Source: Flavobacterium sp. MFBS3-15 (GTDB lineage: Bacteria > Bacteroidota > Bacteroidia > Flavobacteriales > Flavobacteriaceae). From it: a stretch of DNA of 64,000 nucleotides. Position 1 is the first letter of the stretch. Each line of letters begins with the position of its first letter. The notes beneath the pieces were generated by a model that ran no database searches, was not told the DNA's origin, and saw nothing but the letters and a program-made list of their open reading frames with translations. The DNA is taken from NCBI RefSeq assembly GCF_026107645.2, contig NZ_JAPCHV010000022.1, positions 1 through 64,000 of the forward strand. The letters run 5' to 3'. Both the position numbers and the translations under genes were made by a program. Below, piece by piece: positions 1 to 9,114 of this stretch.

Positions 1-89
1 TTTTAAAACGTATAACCTTTTATGGGCTAAAAAGGAGACTTTAAAATGTCAAAATCAGCATGCAAAGAAAAGTAAACTTAATTAAAATG

Positions 90-119
90 AAAAAGGGGCT
101 ATCCTTTTGAGACAGCCCC
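90..119 (-). terminator. intrinsic terminator of the beta-helix lipoprotein gene
   Basis: Read leftward, the sequence is GGGGCT, a 13-nt loop, AGCCCC and then a run of five T. It lies about 20 bases past the stop codon of the leftward lipoprotein gene, which fits a rho-independent terminator. The 1-89 stretch to its left holds no gene I can support. Confidence 0.7.
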
Positions 120-139
120 ATTAATTTATAAATCCGGCA

Positions 140-1723
140 TTACTCCGGCATCACTGTGCTTTCATAAGCCCCAATATCCGGTGCATTCGTACGGCTTACA
201 CCATTAATGTCAAACGGTACTGAGTTGGCTACAGCCTGCCCGGCTACACCCTCTGCGGCCGATTCGCCCTGTATGATGTTGAGATTGTTCCTGTTTGGAG
301 CGAAAAATTCAGGGTTATTTTCTGTTGAAGTTTTCGCATACAGGCATTGGTTATAGAATACCATATCGAATTCTGTGCTGTTTTCAAATTTGTATAATTC
401 CTTACCGGTAAACTGGTTGCTGTAATCGCTGAACTTGATGAGGCAATGGTCAAGGTCTACATTAAATGAGGTCGGCGGGTTTGTATCGGCACCCTTCCTG
501 TCAAAAAGGATTCCGTAGTTTGATGATCCGTAAAGAATGCAGTTTTCAAACTTTGCATCCACATCGGCTACCAGTGTGCCCTGTTCGGTATCAAGATAGT
601 CTACTACCAAAACGGGCACCTGGTTGAAAGTACTGTAATGATTTCCAAAAGTACAGTGCCTGAACCTGTACGTTCCGCCAAGCGAGCAGGCGAGCCCGGC
701 TTCCCCTGCGTTATTGATTACAAGGTTATCGCCATTAACCACGGAGCGTTGCGCAAGCATGCCATATACCGAACTGTTATATATCTGAGAATTGGTAATA
801 TTCAATTTTGGAGTTGCCGGCTGGTCTTCATTGGCACGTTCTACCAACAGCCCAATGACTGCATTTTTTATAGTAAGGTGATTGATTTGGTTATCGTTGC
901 CGGACATGAGGAAAACGGTCCCCCATTGCCCCGGTACATCGGCAAAACCCGGTTCAAGCCTGTCGCCTTCAAAAATTACTTCATTTTCAAGAGTTTCTGG
1001 ATCAGAGGACAAAGTGCCGTTCACATTCAGTGTGCCGCTACTATCTACGATCAATCCCGAATCGGCATGGAAATGTACCCGCGTTCCCGGGTCGATGCTG
1101 AGGGTGCGGCCGTTGGGCACAAGGGCATATCCGTAGACCACATACGGTTTATCATTGGTCCAGTGCAGTTCTTCAGGTGTAGTGAGTTCGTGGCCCAAAA
1201 TATCATCATCCAGCCCGTTGACATTCAGTGTTTCCTTGGCGTCGGTAGGCAGCGGCCTGTCGGGCTTTATAAATATGGCATCCTGTACCAGGGTTACAAG
1301 TTCCACTTTTTGCTCGTTAGCCCCATTGTCAAAATAGATCTTATCGTTATACAGGAAAGTGGTAGTGTTGTTTGCATATTCATTGTAATCGATAGTAGTT
1401 TCAATGAATACGAACATACTGTCCTTTGCCAACAGTTCGATGTTGTTGAACACCTTGCCGGGAATGCCGTCGACCATCAGGCGGTATTTTGATGCTTCGC
1501 CTTCGCCAAGCCTTATGCTTGGGATATTGATGTTTTTATTACTTCGGTTGTAAACTTTAAGAGTATAGGTGCTCGAGCCTATATTAGTGAAAACAGTATC
1601 CAGGTACACAGTGTCCTTAGAGAAACGGAGGTCGCCCGTGCTGGGTTCAAACTCAAAGTCGTTACGGCAGGAAGTAAGCGATACGGCAAAGCCTATGAAA
1701 AGCAATAGTAAAATTCGGCGCAT
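140..1723 (-). CDS. lipoprotein with right-handed beta-helix repeats
   Basis: I start it at ATG 1723 because this exposes a lipoprotein signal: basic MRR, a hydrophobic stretch, then LTSC with the lipid-modified Cys at residue 19. An ATG 24 codons upstream would bury that signal. The next 130 residues look like an Ig-like beta domain. From about residue 230 the sequence has the short I/V/L-N-x-T rhythm of a pectate-lyase-type parallel beta-helix, as in 'LNITNSQIYNSS' and 'LVINNAGEAG'. The C-terminus contains DIGAYE, common in choice-of-anchor beta-helix proteins of Bacteroidota. It is probably surface-exposed or periplasmic; no catalytic residues can be assigned. It is transcribed alone and divergently from the thioesterase gene. 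Confidence 0.8.
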   Translation of the reverse strand: MRRILLLLFIGFAVSLTSCRNDFEFEPSTGDLRFSKDTVYLDTVFTNIGSSTYTLKVYNRSNKNINIPSIRLGEGEASKYRLMVDGIPGKVFNNIELLAKDSMFVFIETTIDYNEYANNTTTFLYNDKIYFDNGANEQKVELVTLVQDAIFIKPDRPLPTDAKETLNVNGLDDDILGHELTTPEELHWTNDKPYVVYGYALVPNGRTLSIDPGTRVHFHADSGLIVDSSGTLNVNGTLSSDPETLENEVIFEGDRLEPGFADVPGQWGTVFLMSGNDNQINHLTIKNAVIGLLVERANEDQPATPKLNITNSQIYNSSVYGMLAQRSVVNGDNLVINNAGEAGLACSLGGTYRFRHCTFGNHYSTFNQVPVLVVDYLDTEQGTLVADVDAKFENCILYGSSNYGILFDRKGADTNPPTSFNVDLDHCLIKFSDYSNQFTGKELYKFENSTEFDMVFYNQCLYAKTSTENNPEFFAPNRNNLNIIQGESAAEGVAGQAVANSVPFDINGVSRTNAPDIGAYESTVMPE

Positions 1724-1929
1724 GCGAAACAATTTTTTGTAAAAGTAGCTATTAATTTGAAATTTATGAAAGCGATTTAACGTATAACGCAGCATTGGTT
1801 TATTTAGTTTATCGGTTTATCTGTTGATATGTTTATTTTGGTTTGAGTGAAGCTCCGTTTGTTATTTGGGATTTGTCTTTTGGAATTTGTATCAGACTCT
1901 TTGTACTTTTACAAACCTAAATCATACTT

Positions 1930-2355
1930 ATGCCTTTCGATAGAGAAAAAGCACTGAAAATGTGCAACGACTTTGCCAAAAATACCCTGATGGAAACCCT
2001 CGAAATAGTCTATACCGATGCCGGTGAAGGCTTCCTGGAAGCTAAAATGCCGGTCAATCCGCGCGTACACCAACCCATGGGGCTATTGCACGGCGGGGCT
2101 ACAGTGGCATTGGCCGAAAGTGTGGGCAGTGCGGCATCGCTCATGTTTGTCAACCCTGAACTGCAGGAAGTGCGAGGTATCGAGATATCGGCCAACCACC
2201 TGCGCAGTAAGCGTGAAGGCGTTGTCACAGGCACTGCAAGAATAATACACCAGGGGAGGAGCCTGCACCTGTGGGAAATAAAAGTAACCGATGAGCAGGG
2301 AAGATTGATATCGCTTTGCAAGATTACCAATATGGTGCTTCCCAGAAAGCGTTAA
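1930..2355 (+). CDS. PaaI-family hotdog thioesterase
   Basis: A 141-residue single hotdog domain, normal for the 4HBT/PaaI family. The active-site segment is clear: H54-G55-G56 ahead of a helix with E63 ('LLHGGATVALAE'). These cytosolic enzymes hydrolyse aryl- or acyl-CoA thioesters. It is followed 71 bp later on the same strand by an isochorismate synthase. This suggests it is the 1,4-dihydroxy-2-naphthoyl-CoA thioesterase (MenI role) of menaquinone synthesis. That assignment is inference from context; the fold call is firm. Confidence 0.87.
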   Translation: MPFDREKALKMCNDFAKNTLMETLEIVYTDAGEGFLEAKMPVNPRVHQPMGLLHGGATVALAESVGSAASLMFVNPELQEVRGIEISANHLRSKREGVVTGTARIIHQGRSLHLWEIKVTDEQGRLISLCKITNMVLPRKR

Positions 2356-2426
2356 ATCGGTGATTTGTTGATTTGATTGTTCTGAGTTACAAATAACCAA
2401 ATTAGCGTATCCACAAATCCACAGAA

Positions 2427-3470
2427 ATGAAAGAACTTTTTTCCAAAATAACATCGCACCTCAGCCTGCAGCTGCCTTTTGCGGTTTTTTGCAAGCCTGG
2501 ACAAATGGAAGTTACCGGGTTTTTCCAAAGAGAACCGGGAGTGCATTATGTTGAAAGTTATGAAGATGCCGGATTTGTATTCGCGCCATTCTCGGGAGAA
2601 AAGCGTATGTTTATCCCGTTGGACAAGGCCGATACCATCGCTGCTGTTTATAACGGAAATCCGGACGTGCAGCCGGCAAACCAACCGGAAATCGACCTAA
2701 GTGCCAAAAGAGCTTTTGAGGCGCTAGTAGCTAAAAGCGTAGCCGAAATACACTCGGGTGAATTTGAGAAACTGGTATGCTCGCGTACGGAAAAGGTGCC
2801 GTGTGATGCAGATGTAACGGCGATTTATGAAAGGCTGCTTGCTACGTACCCGAATGCCTGCCGCTACTGCTTTTATACGCCCGAAACGGGATTATGGATG
2901 GGCGCAACGCCCGAGCAATTGCTAAGATTTGATGGTAAAACACTACATACTGTTGCCCTCGCCGGTACACAGTCGTATGCTGGAGGGGAAGTTGTTTGGG
3001 AGGACAAGGAAAAACAGGAACAAAAATTTGTTACCGATTACATATTAAGCGAACTGGATAGCCTAGCAACCGATGTACAAATTACCGGGCCGTACACCTT
3101 CAGGGCAGGCAACATTGTGCATATAAAGACCGACATCAAGGCGACAGTAGAGGCCTCCGGCTTAAAAGAAATTATCGATACACTGCATCCGACGCCGGCA
3201 GTATGCGGCTTGCCAAAGCACGAAGCCATGCAGTTCCTTTTGCATAATGAAGGTTATGACAGGGAGTATTATTCGGGTTTTTTGGGTGAAATGAATATGC
3301 ATGATGCGGACGGAAAACAAACTGACCTGTTTGTCAATCTACGTTGCATGAAAGTAAAGGATAGTACAGCACAGCTCTTCATAGGCTGCGGCATTACCAA
3401 AGACAGCAACCCACAAAAGGAATTTATAGAGACAGTCAATAAGAGCATGACGATGCGCAGGGTGCTGTAA
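2427..3470 (+). CDS. menF: isochorismate synthase (chorismate-binding enzyme)
   Basis: 347 residues of the MenF/EntC/anthranilate synthase component I fold. It converts chorismate to isochorismate, the entry step of menaquinone (or siderophore) synthesis. Family landmarks in order: KLVCSRTEKV, WMGATPEQLL, the lysine-free TVALAGTQ strand, LHPTPAVCGLPK, REYYSGFLG, FVNLRCM and the C-terminal GCGITKDSNPQKEFIET loop. The glutamates that bind Mg2+ are in the expected places. No siderophore genes are near, and the adjacent hotdog thioesterase favours the menaquinone role. It is slightly shorter than E. coli MenF (about 430), which is usual for Bacteroidota. Confidence 0.88.
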   Translation: MKELFSKITSHLSLQLPFAVFCKPGQMEVTGFFQREPGVHYVESYEDAGFVFAPFSGEKRMFIPLDKADTIAAVYNGNPDVQPANQPEIDLSAKRAFEALVAKSVAEIHSGEFEKLVCSRTEKVPCDADVTAIYERLLATYPNACRYCFYTPETGLWMGATPEQLLRFDGKTLHTVALAGTQSYAGGEVVWEDKEKQEQKFVTDYILSELDSLATDVQITGPYTFRAGNIVHIKTDIKATVEASGLKEIIDTLHPTPAVCGLPKHEAMQFLLHNEGYDREYYSGFLGEMNMHDADGKQTDLFVNLRCMKVKDSTAQLFIGCGITKDSNPQKEFIETVNKSMTMRRVL

Positions 3471-3541
3471 TCCTGTTAATGTGCGTTAAAAAGTGGTAGG
3501 CACGGCATGGTAATTGTTAACTTGTCCTTTAAATCTGAGAT

Positions 3542-4063
3542 ATGAAGATAATATCCATACCTTTTTTAGCGCTGTTTTTTCTTGCATGTGGTAAAGAGAA
3601 GCCGGGGCCGGCGGTTGCAGTACAGACACCCGTTATTGAAACCCCGGTAACGGGTAGCGATGAAATTAAGCGCGCCGAAATTATCGCTTTTGCCAAAAAA
3701 TACCTCGGTACCGCCTATTGCTATGCCTCTTCCGATCCAAAAAAAGGTTTCGATTGTTCCGGATTTGTAAATTTTGTCTTCAATAATTTCGAAATTGAAC
3801 TGCCACGCAGCTCTTCGGGTTTTGCCAATATTGGTAAAACGCTGAAACCCGATGAGTTCAGGGTTGGCGATGTGCTTGTATTCTATGGCTACCGTGACCG
3901 TAATTCCATTGGTCATGTAGGCATCATCTGCGAAGCCAATGGGATGAAATCCAAATTCATACATTCTTCATCGGGCAAAGAAATGGCGGTCATTATCAGC
4001 GACCTGGATTCTGACCAATATACAAAGCGCTTCTACAAATGTGTCGATGTGATAAGCGAGTAG
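3542..4063 (+). CDS. NlpC/P60 cell-wall peptidase lipoprotein
   Basis: 173 residues. The signal peptide ends in a lipobox (FLAC, Cys16), so the protein is probably anchored to a membrane. After a Pro-rich linker there is an NlpC/P60 domain with the catalytic triad visible: C72 in FDCSGFV, H125 in GHVGII and H141 in FIHSSSG. Such enzymes cleave D-Glu-diamino acid bonds of peptidoglycan stem peptides. It stands alone between the isochorismate synthase and the OmpA gene, each with its own gap. Confidence 0.9.
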   Translation: MKIISIPFLALFFLACGKEKPGPAVAVQTPVIETPVTGSDEIKRAEIIAFAKKYLGTAYCYASSDPKKGFDCSGFVNFVFNNFEIELPRSSSGFANIGKTLKPDEFRVGDVLVFYGYRDRNSIGHVGIICEANGMKSKFIHSSSGKEMAVIISDLDSDQYTKRFYKCVDVISE

Positions 4064-4065
4064 CA

Positions 4066-4098
4066 TTTTGCGGTCATAATAAAAAATCCCTATTTTCG
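4066..4098 (+). promoter_or_regulatory. Bacteroidota-type promoter for the OmpA-domain gene
   Basis: TTTTG at 4066-4070 and TATTTTCG at 4091-4098 are separated by 20 bp. They match the Bacteroidota -33 TTTG and -7 TAnnTTTG elements with one mismatch in the -7 box. The start codon follows 19 bp later, leaving room for a short A-rich leader. Confidence 0.45.
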
Positions 4099-4117
4099 TT
4101 TACCTAAACAAAAAACC

Positions 4118-5011
4118 ATGAAAAAGCTGTTTTTATTTATAGCGTTCACCTTATTGCCCTTAGCCACTTCAGCTCAGGAACAGTTCTCTATTTTTTTTGA
4201 CACCAATAAGCACGAACTTACCAAAATCCAGCAGGACAGGCTTGCCGAATGGATTGCAGCGAATAAAACCTCCAAGATACTTGCCATTAATGGCTATACT
4301 GATGAAGACGGAAGCATCGGCCTGAACGATACACTCGCCCAACGCCGTGTGACGCATGTGTTTGGCATGGTAAAAGGCAAAGTGAATACCCGTGAAGATT
4401 TCAAGACACGCAGCTTTGGGAAACTTCATAAAATGTCGCCGGTAAAAGCTGAGAATCGTAAGGTTACGCTGTACTATCTGCAGCAGAAGGATCTTGCATT
4501 GGAAAATGAAATACTCGGCATTGCCGAAGCGCCAAAACCTGCGCCGAAAGTAAAAAAAGCGGCTGAATATCCTTCAGAAATTACTGTACGCAATCCTGAT
4601 GGAAAAGACGAAACCCTCAAGTTGGATGTAGCTTTCATGAAAAAAGTAGGTAATGCCAAAAAAGGTGATGTCATAATTATCAACAACCTCAACTTTTACG
4701 AAAATACCTTTGGGGTCGTAAAGGAATCACGCAACCGTATGCATGAGCTGCTTGAGATCATGAATGCCAATCCCGACCTGAAAATAAAACTCCAGGGCCA
4801 CGTATGCTGCATGAAGGCCGATCGCCAGGACCTTTCTACTAAAAGGGCTAAGGCCATTATGCAATTCCTCAATACCAATGGAATAGAGAAGGATCGCCTG
4901 TCATTTGAGGGCTTTGGCGTTTCCAGGCCGCTTCACCCAATACCTGAAAAAACTAAAGAACAAGCAGCCGAAAACAGGAGGGTAGAAATACTGATCGTGG
5001 AAAATCCGTAA
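4118..5011 (+). CDS. double OmpA-domain outer-membrane protein
   Basis: 297 residues with a Sec signal peptide (MKKLFLFIAFTLLPLATSAQ). Two OmpA-like peptidoglycan-binding domains are arranged in tandem. The first (about 20-125) has FFDTNKHELT and INGYTDEDG. The second (about 185-297) has LQGHVCCMKADRQDLSTKRA, GFGVSRPL and the final NRRVEILI. Most OmpA proteins carry one such domain after a barrel; here there is no obvious beta-barrel, so the protein is probably periplasmic. The CC pair in the second domain is unusual. Promoter elements lie just upstream. Confidence 0.82.
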   Translation: MKKLFLFIAFTLLPLATSAQEQFSIFFDTNKHELTKIQQDRLAEWIAANKTSKILAINGYTDEDGSIGLNDTLAQRRVTHVFGMVKGKVNTREDFKTRSFGKLHKMSPVKAENRKVTLYYLQQKDLALENEILGIAEAPKPAPKVKKAAEYPSEITVRNPDGKDETLKLDVAFMKKVGNAKKGDVIIINNLNFYENTFGVVKESRNRMHELLEIMNANPDLKIKLQGHVCCMKADRQDLSTKRAKAIMQFLNTNGIEKDRLSFEGFGVSRPLHPIPEKTKEQAAENRRVEILIVENP

Positions 5012-5077
5012 TTCTCGATTTTTACCAGTATCATTTTTGGCATAGTTACTGCATAAGTATCTGTGGAGAAAATGATT

Positions 5078-6220
5078 ATGAAGAAGAGATATATACTGGT
5101 TATATCAGTCACAACCACATTATTATTGCTGACATTCACCTGCAACAGCTGTTCCGGTTTGTCAACGGGCCTGAATAAAATTACTGATGCAATCACCAAT
5201 CCGACGGCCCGTGAAGTATATGCCCGTGAACTCAGGCACAACCAGGCCCTTTACGATGCGTGGGATTCAGCTTACCTGGCTTCATTGAATGATAGCCTGG
5301 AGGTAGCATTACCTTACGGTGAAAGAGGTAATTTTAACGGCAGGGATAACAGGGTATATTCGTATTTGATCGACATGCAGGAAGGCGAAGTACTGTCGTC
5401 TTCGGTCACTTTCGATTCGGTACACCAGCGCATCTTCATGGATGTCTATAAATGGGATGGCCTGGCCTGGCAAAAAGCTGACAGTAGCGACCCTTCGCAT
5501 CCCATTATAGAATTGCCAATAGAAACATCGGGAAGTTATAAGCTTATTATTCAGCCTGAAATAGAGGTGATTAGTGATTTTTTTATTGGCATCAGCAAAA
5601 AACCAAGGTATGGATTTCCCGTAGCGGGAAAGGGGAATTCAGTTGTCATGAGTTTTTGGGGTGTAGACCGCGATGGCGGCAAACGCAGGCACGAGGGCAT
5701 TGATATATTTGCGAAAAAAGGCACGCCTGTTGTCGCTGCCACTGATGGTACAGTAGGATTTACCGGAGAACGCGGCATTGGAGGCAAACAGGTCTGGCTG
5801 CGTGAGGGGTTATTAGGCAACTCACTATATTACGCCCATCTGGATAGTATAGCGGTTGAAGGTGGCACACGCGTAAAGGCAGGCGATACACTTGGATTTG
5901 TAGGCAATACAGGAAATGCGCAATTTACGCCCCCGCATTTACACTTCGGTATATATAAAAACGGCGCTGTAAATCCACTCCCTTTCGTTTACAAAACAGA
6001 AAATATTTCCGAAATGCAGTTTCCAAAGACCTTTAATTCAGGCATTCAAAAAGTAAAGGGCAGGGCTAATCTGCGCAAAGGACCAGCCACAACGTTTGCT
6101 GCTATAGGATCGCTTGGTACAAACGATAGTGTATATATATTAGGCCAGGCTAAGGATTGGCTTCACATTGAAACGTTAACAGGGCAAAAGGCATTTTTGC
6201 ACAAAAGCCTTCTCAGATAG
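5078..6220 (+). CDS. M23-family metallopeptidase with C-terminal SH3 domain
   Basis: I choose ATG 5078 (MKKRYIL), which gives a clean export signal followed by a Cys-containing lipobox-like region (FTCNSC). GTG 5063 and ATG 5072 are alternatives that only lengthen the N-terminus. Residues about 170-310 form a LytM/M23 domain with the zinc ligands visible in HEGIDIF and PPHLHFG. The last 60 residues are a bacterial SH3 domain (GRANLRKGPATTF). It is a predicted peptidoglycan endopeptidase or LytM regulator of cell-wall hydrolysis. It converges with the next gene, leaving only 2 bp between stop codons. Confidence 0.87.
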   Translation: MKKRYILVISVTTTLLLLTFTCNSCSGLSTGLNKITDAITNPTAREVYARELRHNQALYDAWDSAYLASLNDSLEVALPYGERGNFNGRDNRVYSYLIDMQEGEVLSSSVTFDSVHQRIFMDVYKWDGLAWQKADSSDPSHPIIELPIETSGSYKLIIQPEIEVISDFFIGISKKPRYGFPVAGKGNSVVMSFWGVDRDGGKRRHEGIDIFAKKGTPVVAATDGTVGFTGERGIGGKQVWLREGLLGNSLYYAHLDSIAVEGGTRVKAGDTLGFVGNTGNAQFTPPHLHFGIYKNGAVNPLPFVYKTENISEMQFPKTFNSGIQKVKGRANLRKGPATTFAAIGSLGTNDSVYILGQAKDWLHIETLTGQKAFLHKSLLR

Positions 6221-6222
6221 GT

Positions 6223-6639
6223 TTACATCTCTCCAAGGCGGCTGTCAATAAATTCATAGTTTTCCACTTCAAGAGGGAATGCCATTTTATGGGCCCTGAA
6301 TTTTACATGGTCAGCATCGAGCACCTCATAGGTATAGATGTCCGTTTGCCCCGAATTGTAGTGAAGTTCGTGGAATTTGCCGCCTTCAATCCACCATTCT
6401 CCCTTTTCGGTGAATTTATCCACTTCACCATCTTCAGTAACCGACATAAACAGTAATACAAAGGTACCGTCAGCAAAACGGTGCATTACCCAGTGCTTCT
6501 GCATGCCCTGTACCTGCTGGTCTTTTTCGGAACCTTCCCATGTGCCTGCAAGCTTCGGATCTATTGGTTTGGCATTTTTCTTCTGAGCAGCTACTGACAG
6601 AGAAAACAATATTGTAATAACTAGTATCAACTTCTTCAT
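6223..6639 (-). CDS. small exported lipocalin-like hypothetical protein
   Basis: 138 residues. A signal peptide (MKKLILVITILFSLSVAAQ) is followed by a single beta-rich domain starting with KLAGTWEG. That opening is typical of lipocalin-like or META-like 'cost of excretion' domains in Bacteroidota. Alternating aromatic strands (HWVMHRFADGTFVLLF, KGEWWIEGGKFHELHY) support a small beta-barrel. Its substrate is unknown. It is monocistronic and divergent from the TPR-like gene. Confidence 0.65.
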   Translation of the reverse strand: MKKLILVITILFSLSVAAQKKNAKPIDPKLAGTWEGSEKDQQVQGMQKHWVMHRFADGTFVLLFMSVTEDGEVDKFTEKGEWWIEGGKFHELHYNSGQTDIYTYEVLDADHVKFRAHKMAFPLEVENYEFIDSRLGEM

Positions 6640-6786
6640 TACCGGTGGTTTTCGGCAAAGCTAGCAAAAATTATCTATTACAACTCATCCTCTAAATTCT
6701 ACAATTCGGTAAAAGACTTTTTTCAGGGAAAGTAAAACAATGCACCTTTGCTTCATCAAAATACAACAACCTAAAAATTATAAATT

Positions 6787-7410
6787 ATGGTACGAGTTAT
6801 TTCAGCATTAGTCCTTTTGGTTTGCACAACGCTAAGTGCACAGTCAAAATTTGAAACCGGCATGCAAAAAGCATTTGCCCTTTGGGGAGAAAACAAGAGC
6901 ACCGAAGCAGCAGCAATGTTCGAGAGGATTGCGGCCGCAGAGAAAACCAACTGGCTTCCGTATTATTATGTTGCTTTGGTAAATACCACCGATGCTTTCC
7001 AGACGCAGGATAAAGAAAAAATTGCCGCCCTTTTGGCAAAAGCACAGGAAGCGACAGACAATGCTCTTGACCTTTCGCCTGATAATGCAGAGCTCCTGGT
7101 GATGCAGGCTATGATACACACTGCATGGATCGTGGCCGACCCGATGACCAACGGTATGAAGCTTTCAGGTACGGTAAACGAAATTTACGCTAAAGCCATG
7201 AAAATTGCGCCCGACAATCCAAGGGTCGTATTCCAAAAAGCTGAGTTTGAGATAGGCGGTGCGCGATATTTTGGTAAAGACATTAAGCCTATGTGCGCCG
7301 AAATTGAAAGAGCTGTAGGACTTTTTGCTAACTTTAAGCCGGAAACACAGTTCCACCCGAATTGGGGAAAGGAAAGGGCTGAGCAGGCGCTCGCCGAATG
7401 TAAAAAATAA
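6787..7410 (+). CDS. exported TPR-like protein heading the 2TM operon
   Basis: 207 residues with a signal peptide ending LSAQ. The mature part is all-helical with the 34-residue periodicity of tetratricopeptide repeats. Examples are AFALWGENKSTEAAAMFERI, ALDLSPDNAELLVMQAMI and AMKIAPDNPRVVFQKAEFE. It probably mediates protein-protein contacts in the periplasm. It ends 6 bp before the LytS-type kinase, so the two are almost certainly cotranscribed. A role as ligand or accessory to that kinase is inferred from position only. Confidence 0.75.
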   Translation: MVRVISALVLLVCTTLSAQSKFETGMQKAFALWGENKSTEAAAMFERIAAAEKTNWLPYYYVALVNTTDAFQTQDKEKIAALLAKAQEATDNALDLSPDNAELLVMQAMIHTAWIVADPMTNGMKLSGTVNEIYAKAMKIAPDNPRVVFQKAEFEIGGARYFGKDIKPMCAEIERAVGLFANFKPETQFHPNWGKERAEQALAECKK

Positions 7411-7416
7411 CAGGCA

Positions 7417-8754
7417 ATGAATATTTATAAGGAATTAGCAAAGGCAGCGGGAATAGGTGTAATCATTTACCTGGTATTGCTGTTCGGGGTGTGGGGAGGC
7501 AGGTTTGAATGGAGCTATCTGTACCTGATACAATTCCTTTATGTGGTTGTCGGCTACTCAATGAGCCTGTATATGGCCAATAAGCTGGTTTTTGTGTGGC
7601 TGGACAGGAAGTATGGGCCGGCAGGTCTGAGGCCAAAACGTCTCATAGCGGGTTTTCTGATGTCCTTCGCTGTGTCACTTTTCATCATTTTCCTGCTGAG
7701 GATTTTTGAGGATGTTGTGATTGAAGGGGAGACCTTTATAAAGTTCTTTGAGGAAGAGAAAATAGAGAACTATTACGTTGCAACAATCATAACGCTTACC
7801 ATAAGCCTGTTGGGTCATGCCATTGCTTTTTACAAGCGTTACCAGGAGAATAGGGTTAAGGAACAGAAAATCATTGCCGGTACTGCATCGGCTAAGTTTG
7901 AAACGCTTAAAAACCAGATTGACCCGCATTTCCTCTTTAACAGCCTGAATGTACTAAGCTCATTGATAGAAGAAAACCCCGACAGCGCCCAGCGGTTTAC
8001 CACATCGCTCTCAAAAGTATACCGTTATGTGCTGGAGCAGAAGGATAAGGAATTGGTGAGCATACAGGAAGAACTGGACTTTGCCAAAACTTATATGAAC
8101 CTGCTCAAAATGCGGTTTGAGAATAGTGTTTTTTACGAATTGCCGGCAACCATTTCAAGTGCTGATGCCCGCGTGGTTCCGTTGTCGCTCCAGCTATTGC
8201 TGGAGAATACGGTAAAGCACAATATAGTGAGCCAGCAGAAACCCCTATATATCAGGATATTTGAGCAGGATGGATATCTCGTTGTGCAGAACGACTATCA
8301 AAAGAAAGAGGTTTTGCAGGACAGGAAGGGAGTGGGGCTGCAAAATATTGTGAGCCGGTACGCCATCATTACTGCACGCAAAGTGCTTATAGAGCAGACA
8401 GAACAACACTTTACGGTGAAATTACCGGTATTGACAAAACAGGTTACCATAATGGAAACAAGTTATAACGAAACAGAAAGCAGCTACCTTAAGGCACAGA
8501 AAAAGGTAGAGGACATAAAAGGGTTTTACGGCAACCTGATGTCATATGTTATTGTAATTACAGGATTGGCGGTGCTCAACCTGGTTACATCGGCGGAGCA
8601 CCTGTGGTTCCTTTATCCGGCAATAGGCTGGGGGATTGGGGTAGTAATCCACTTTTGCAGCGTATTCAATTACATACCTTTTCTTGGCCGTGACTGGGAG
8701 GAACGCAAACTCAATGAGCTTATGGAGCGGGAACGAAGCAGCAAATGGAAATAA
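7417..8754 (+). CDS. LytS-type sensor histidine kinase with fused C-terminal 2TM domain
   Basis: 445 residues. Four hydrophobic segments (about 10-30, 35-60, 76-97, 121-140) form the membrane sensor. The His_kinase (LytS/YehU) core follows: NQIDPHFLFNSLNVL with the phospho-acceptor H171, then the N-box LLLENTVKHNI and the G-box GVGLQNIVSRY. From about residue 352 a 2TM domain is appended (SYLKAQKKVEDIKGFYGNL to FLGRDWEERKLNELM). That is the same module as in the four following genes. Such kinases normally work with a LytTR response regulator, but none is encoded next to it here. Confidence 0.88.
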   Translation: MNIYKELAKAAGIGVIIYLVLLFGVWGGRFEWSYLYLIQFLYVVVGYSMSLYMANKLVFVWLDRKYGPAGLRPKRLIAGFLMSFAVSLFIIFLLRIFEDVVIEGETFIKFFEEEKIENYYVATIITLTISLLGHAIAFYKRYQENRVKEQKIIAGTASAKFETLKNQIDPHFLFNSLNVLSSLIEENPDSAQRFTTSLSKVYRYVLEQKDKELVSIQEELDFAKTYMNLLKMRFENSVFYELPATISSADARVVPLSLQLLLENTVKHNIVSQQKPLYIRIFEQDGYLVVQNDYQKKEVLQDRKGVGLQNIVSRYAIITARKVLIEQTEQHFTVKLPVLTKQVTIMETSYNETESSYLKAQKKVEDIKGFYGNLMSYVIVITGLAVLNLVTSAEHLWFLYPAIGWGIGVVIHFCSVFNYIPFLGRDWEERKLNELMERERSSKWK

Positions 8755-8805
8755 TTTATTTAAGGAGGTTCAATCATCAATCAAAATCATCTAACAATAA
8801 AAGTC

Positions 8806-9114
8806 ATGGAACCTAATTTCGAAGAACGCAGTTACATCAGGGCAAAGAAGAGGGTAAAAGAACTTAAGGCCTTTTACGACCATGTTACCAGTTATATCAT
8901 AACTGTGCCTGTACTGGCAATGATAAATTATTACATCACTCCCGGACATTTTTGGTTTTGGTCAACTGCAGGAGGCTGGGCTATTGCCATTGTAATACAT
9001 GCACTTATGACATTTACGCCACCCTTTTTAGGCACTGATTGGGAAGAGCGAAAAATTAAGGAAATCATGAGTAAGGACAATAGTAAAATATATAGCCATG
9101 AAAAGCAGATTTGA
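8806..9114 (+). CDS. 2TM domain protein 1
   Basis: 102 residues, essentially only a 2TM domain. It has an amphipathic start with RAKKRVKELKAFYDHV, two membrane helices (about 32-48 and 58-75), then the signature FLGTDWEERKIKEIM. The N-terminal R/K-A-x-K-x-V-x-x-x-K-x-F-Y motif and the C-terminal DWEERK are shared with the kinase tail and the next three proteins. The function is unknown; these proteins are thought to couple to LytS-type kinases. It lies 51 bp after the kinase. Confidence 0.83.
   Translation: MEPNFEERSYIRAKKRVKELKAFYDHVTSYIITVPVLAMINYYITPGHFWFWSTAGGWAIAIVIHALMTFTPPFLGTDWEERKIKEIMSKDNSKIYSHEKQI

Noticed and set aside
46..75. Nine-codon frame MSKSACKEK with an AAGGAG upstream
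   Set aside because: Too short to support, and the Bacteroidota rarely rely on such Shine-Dalgarno sites.
638..1492. Long rightward frame opposite the beta-helix lipoprotein gene
   Set aside because: Shadow of a repetitive coding sequence; no ribosome site and a non-protein-like composition.
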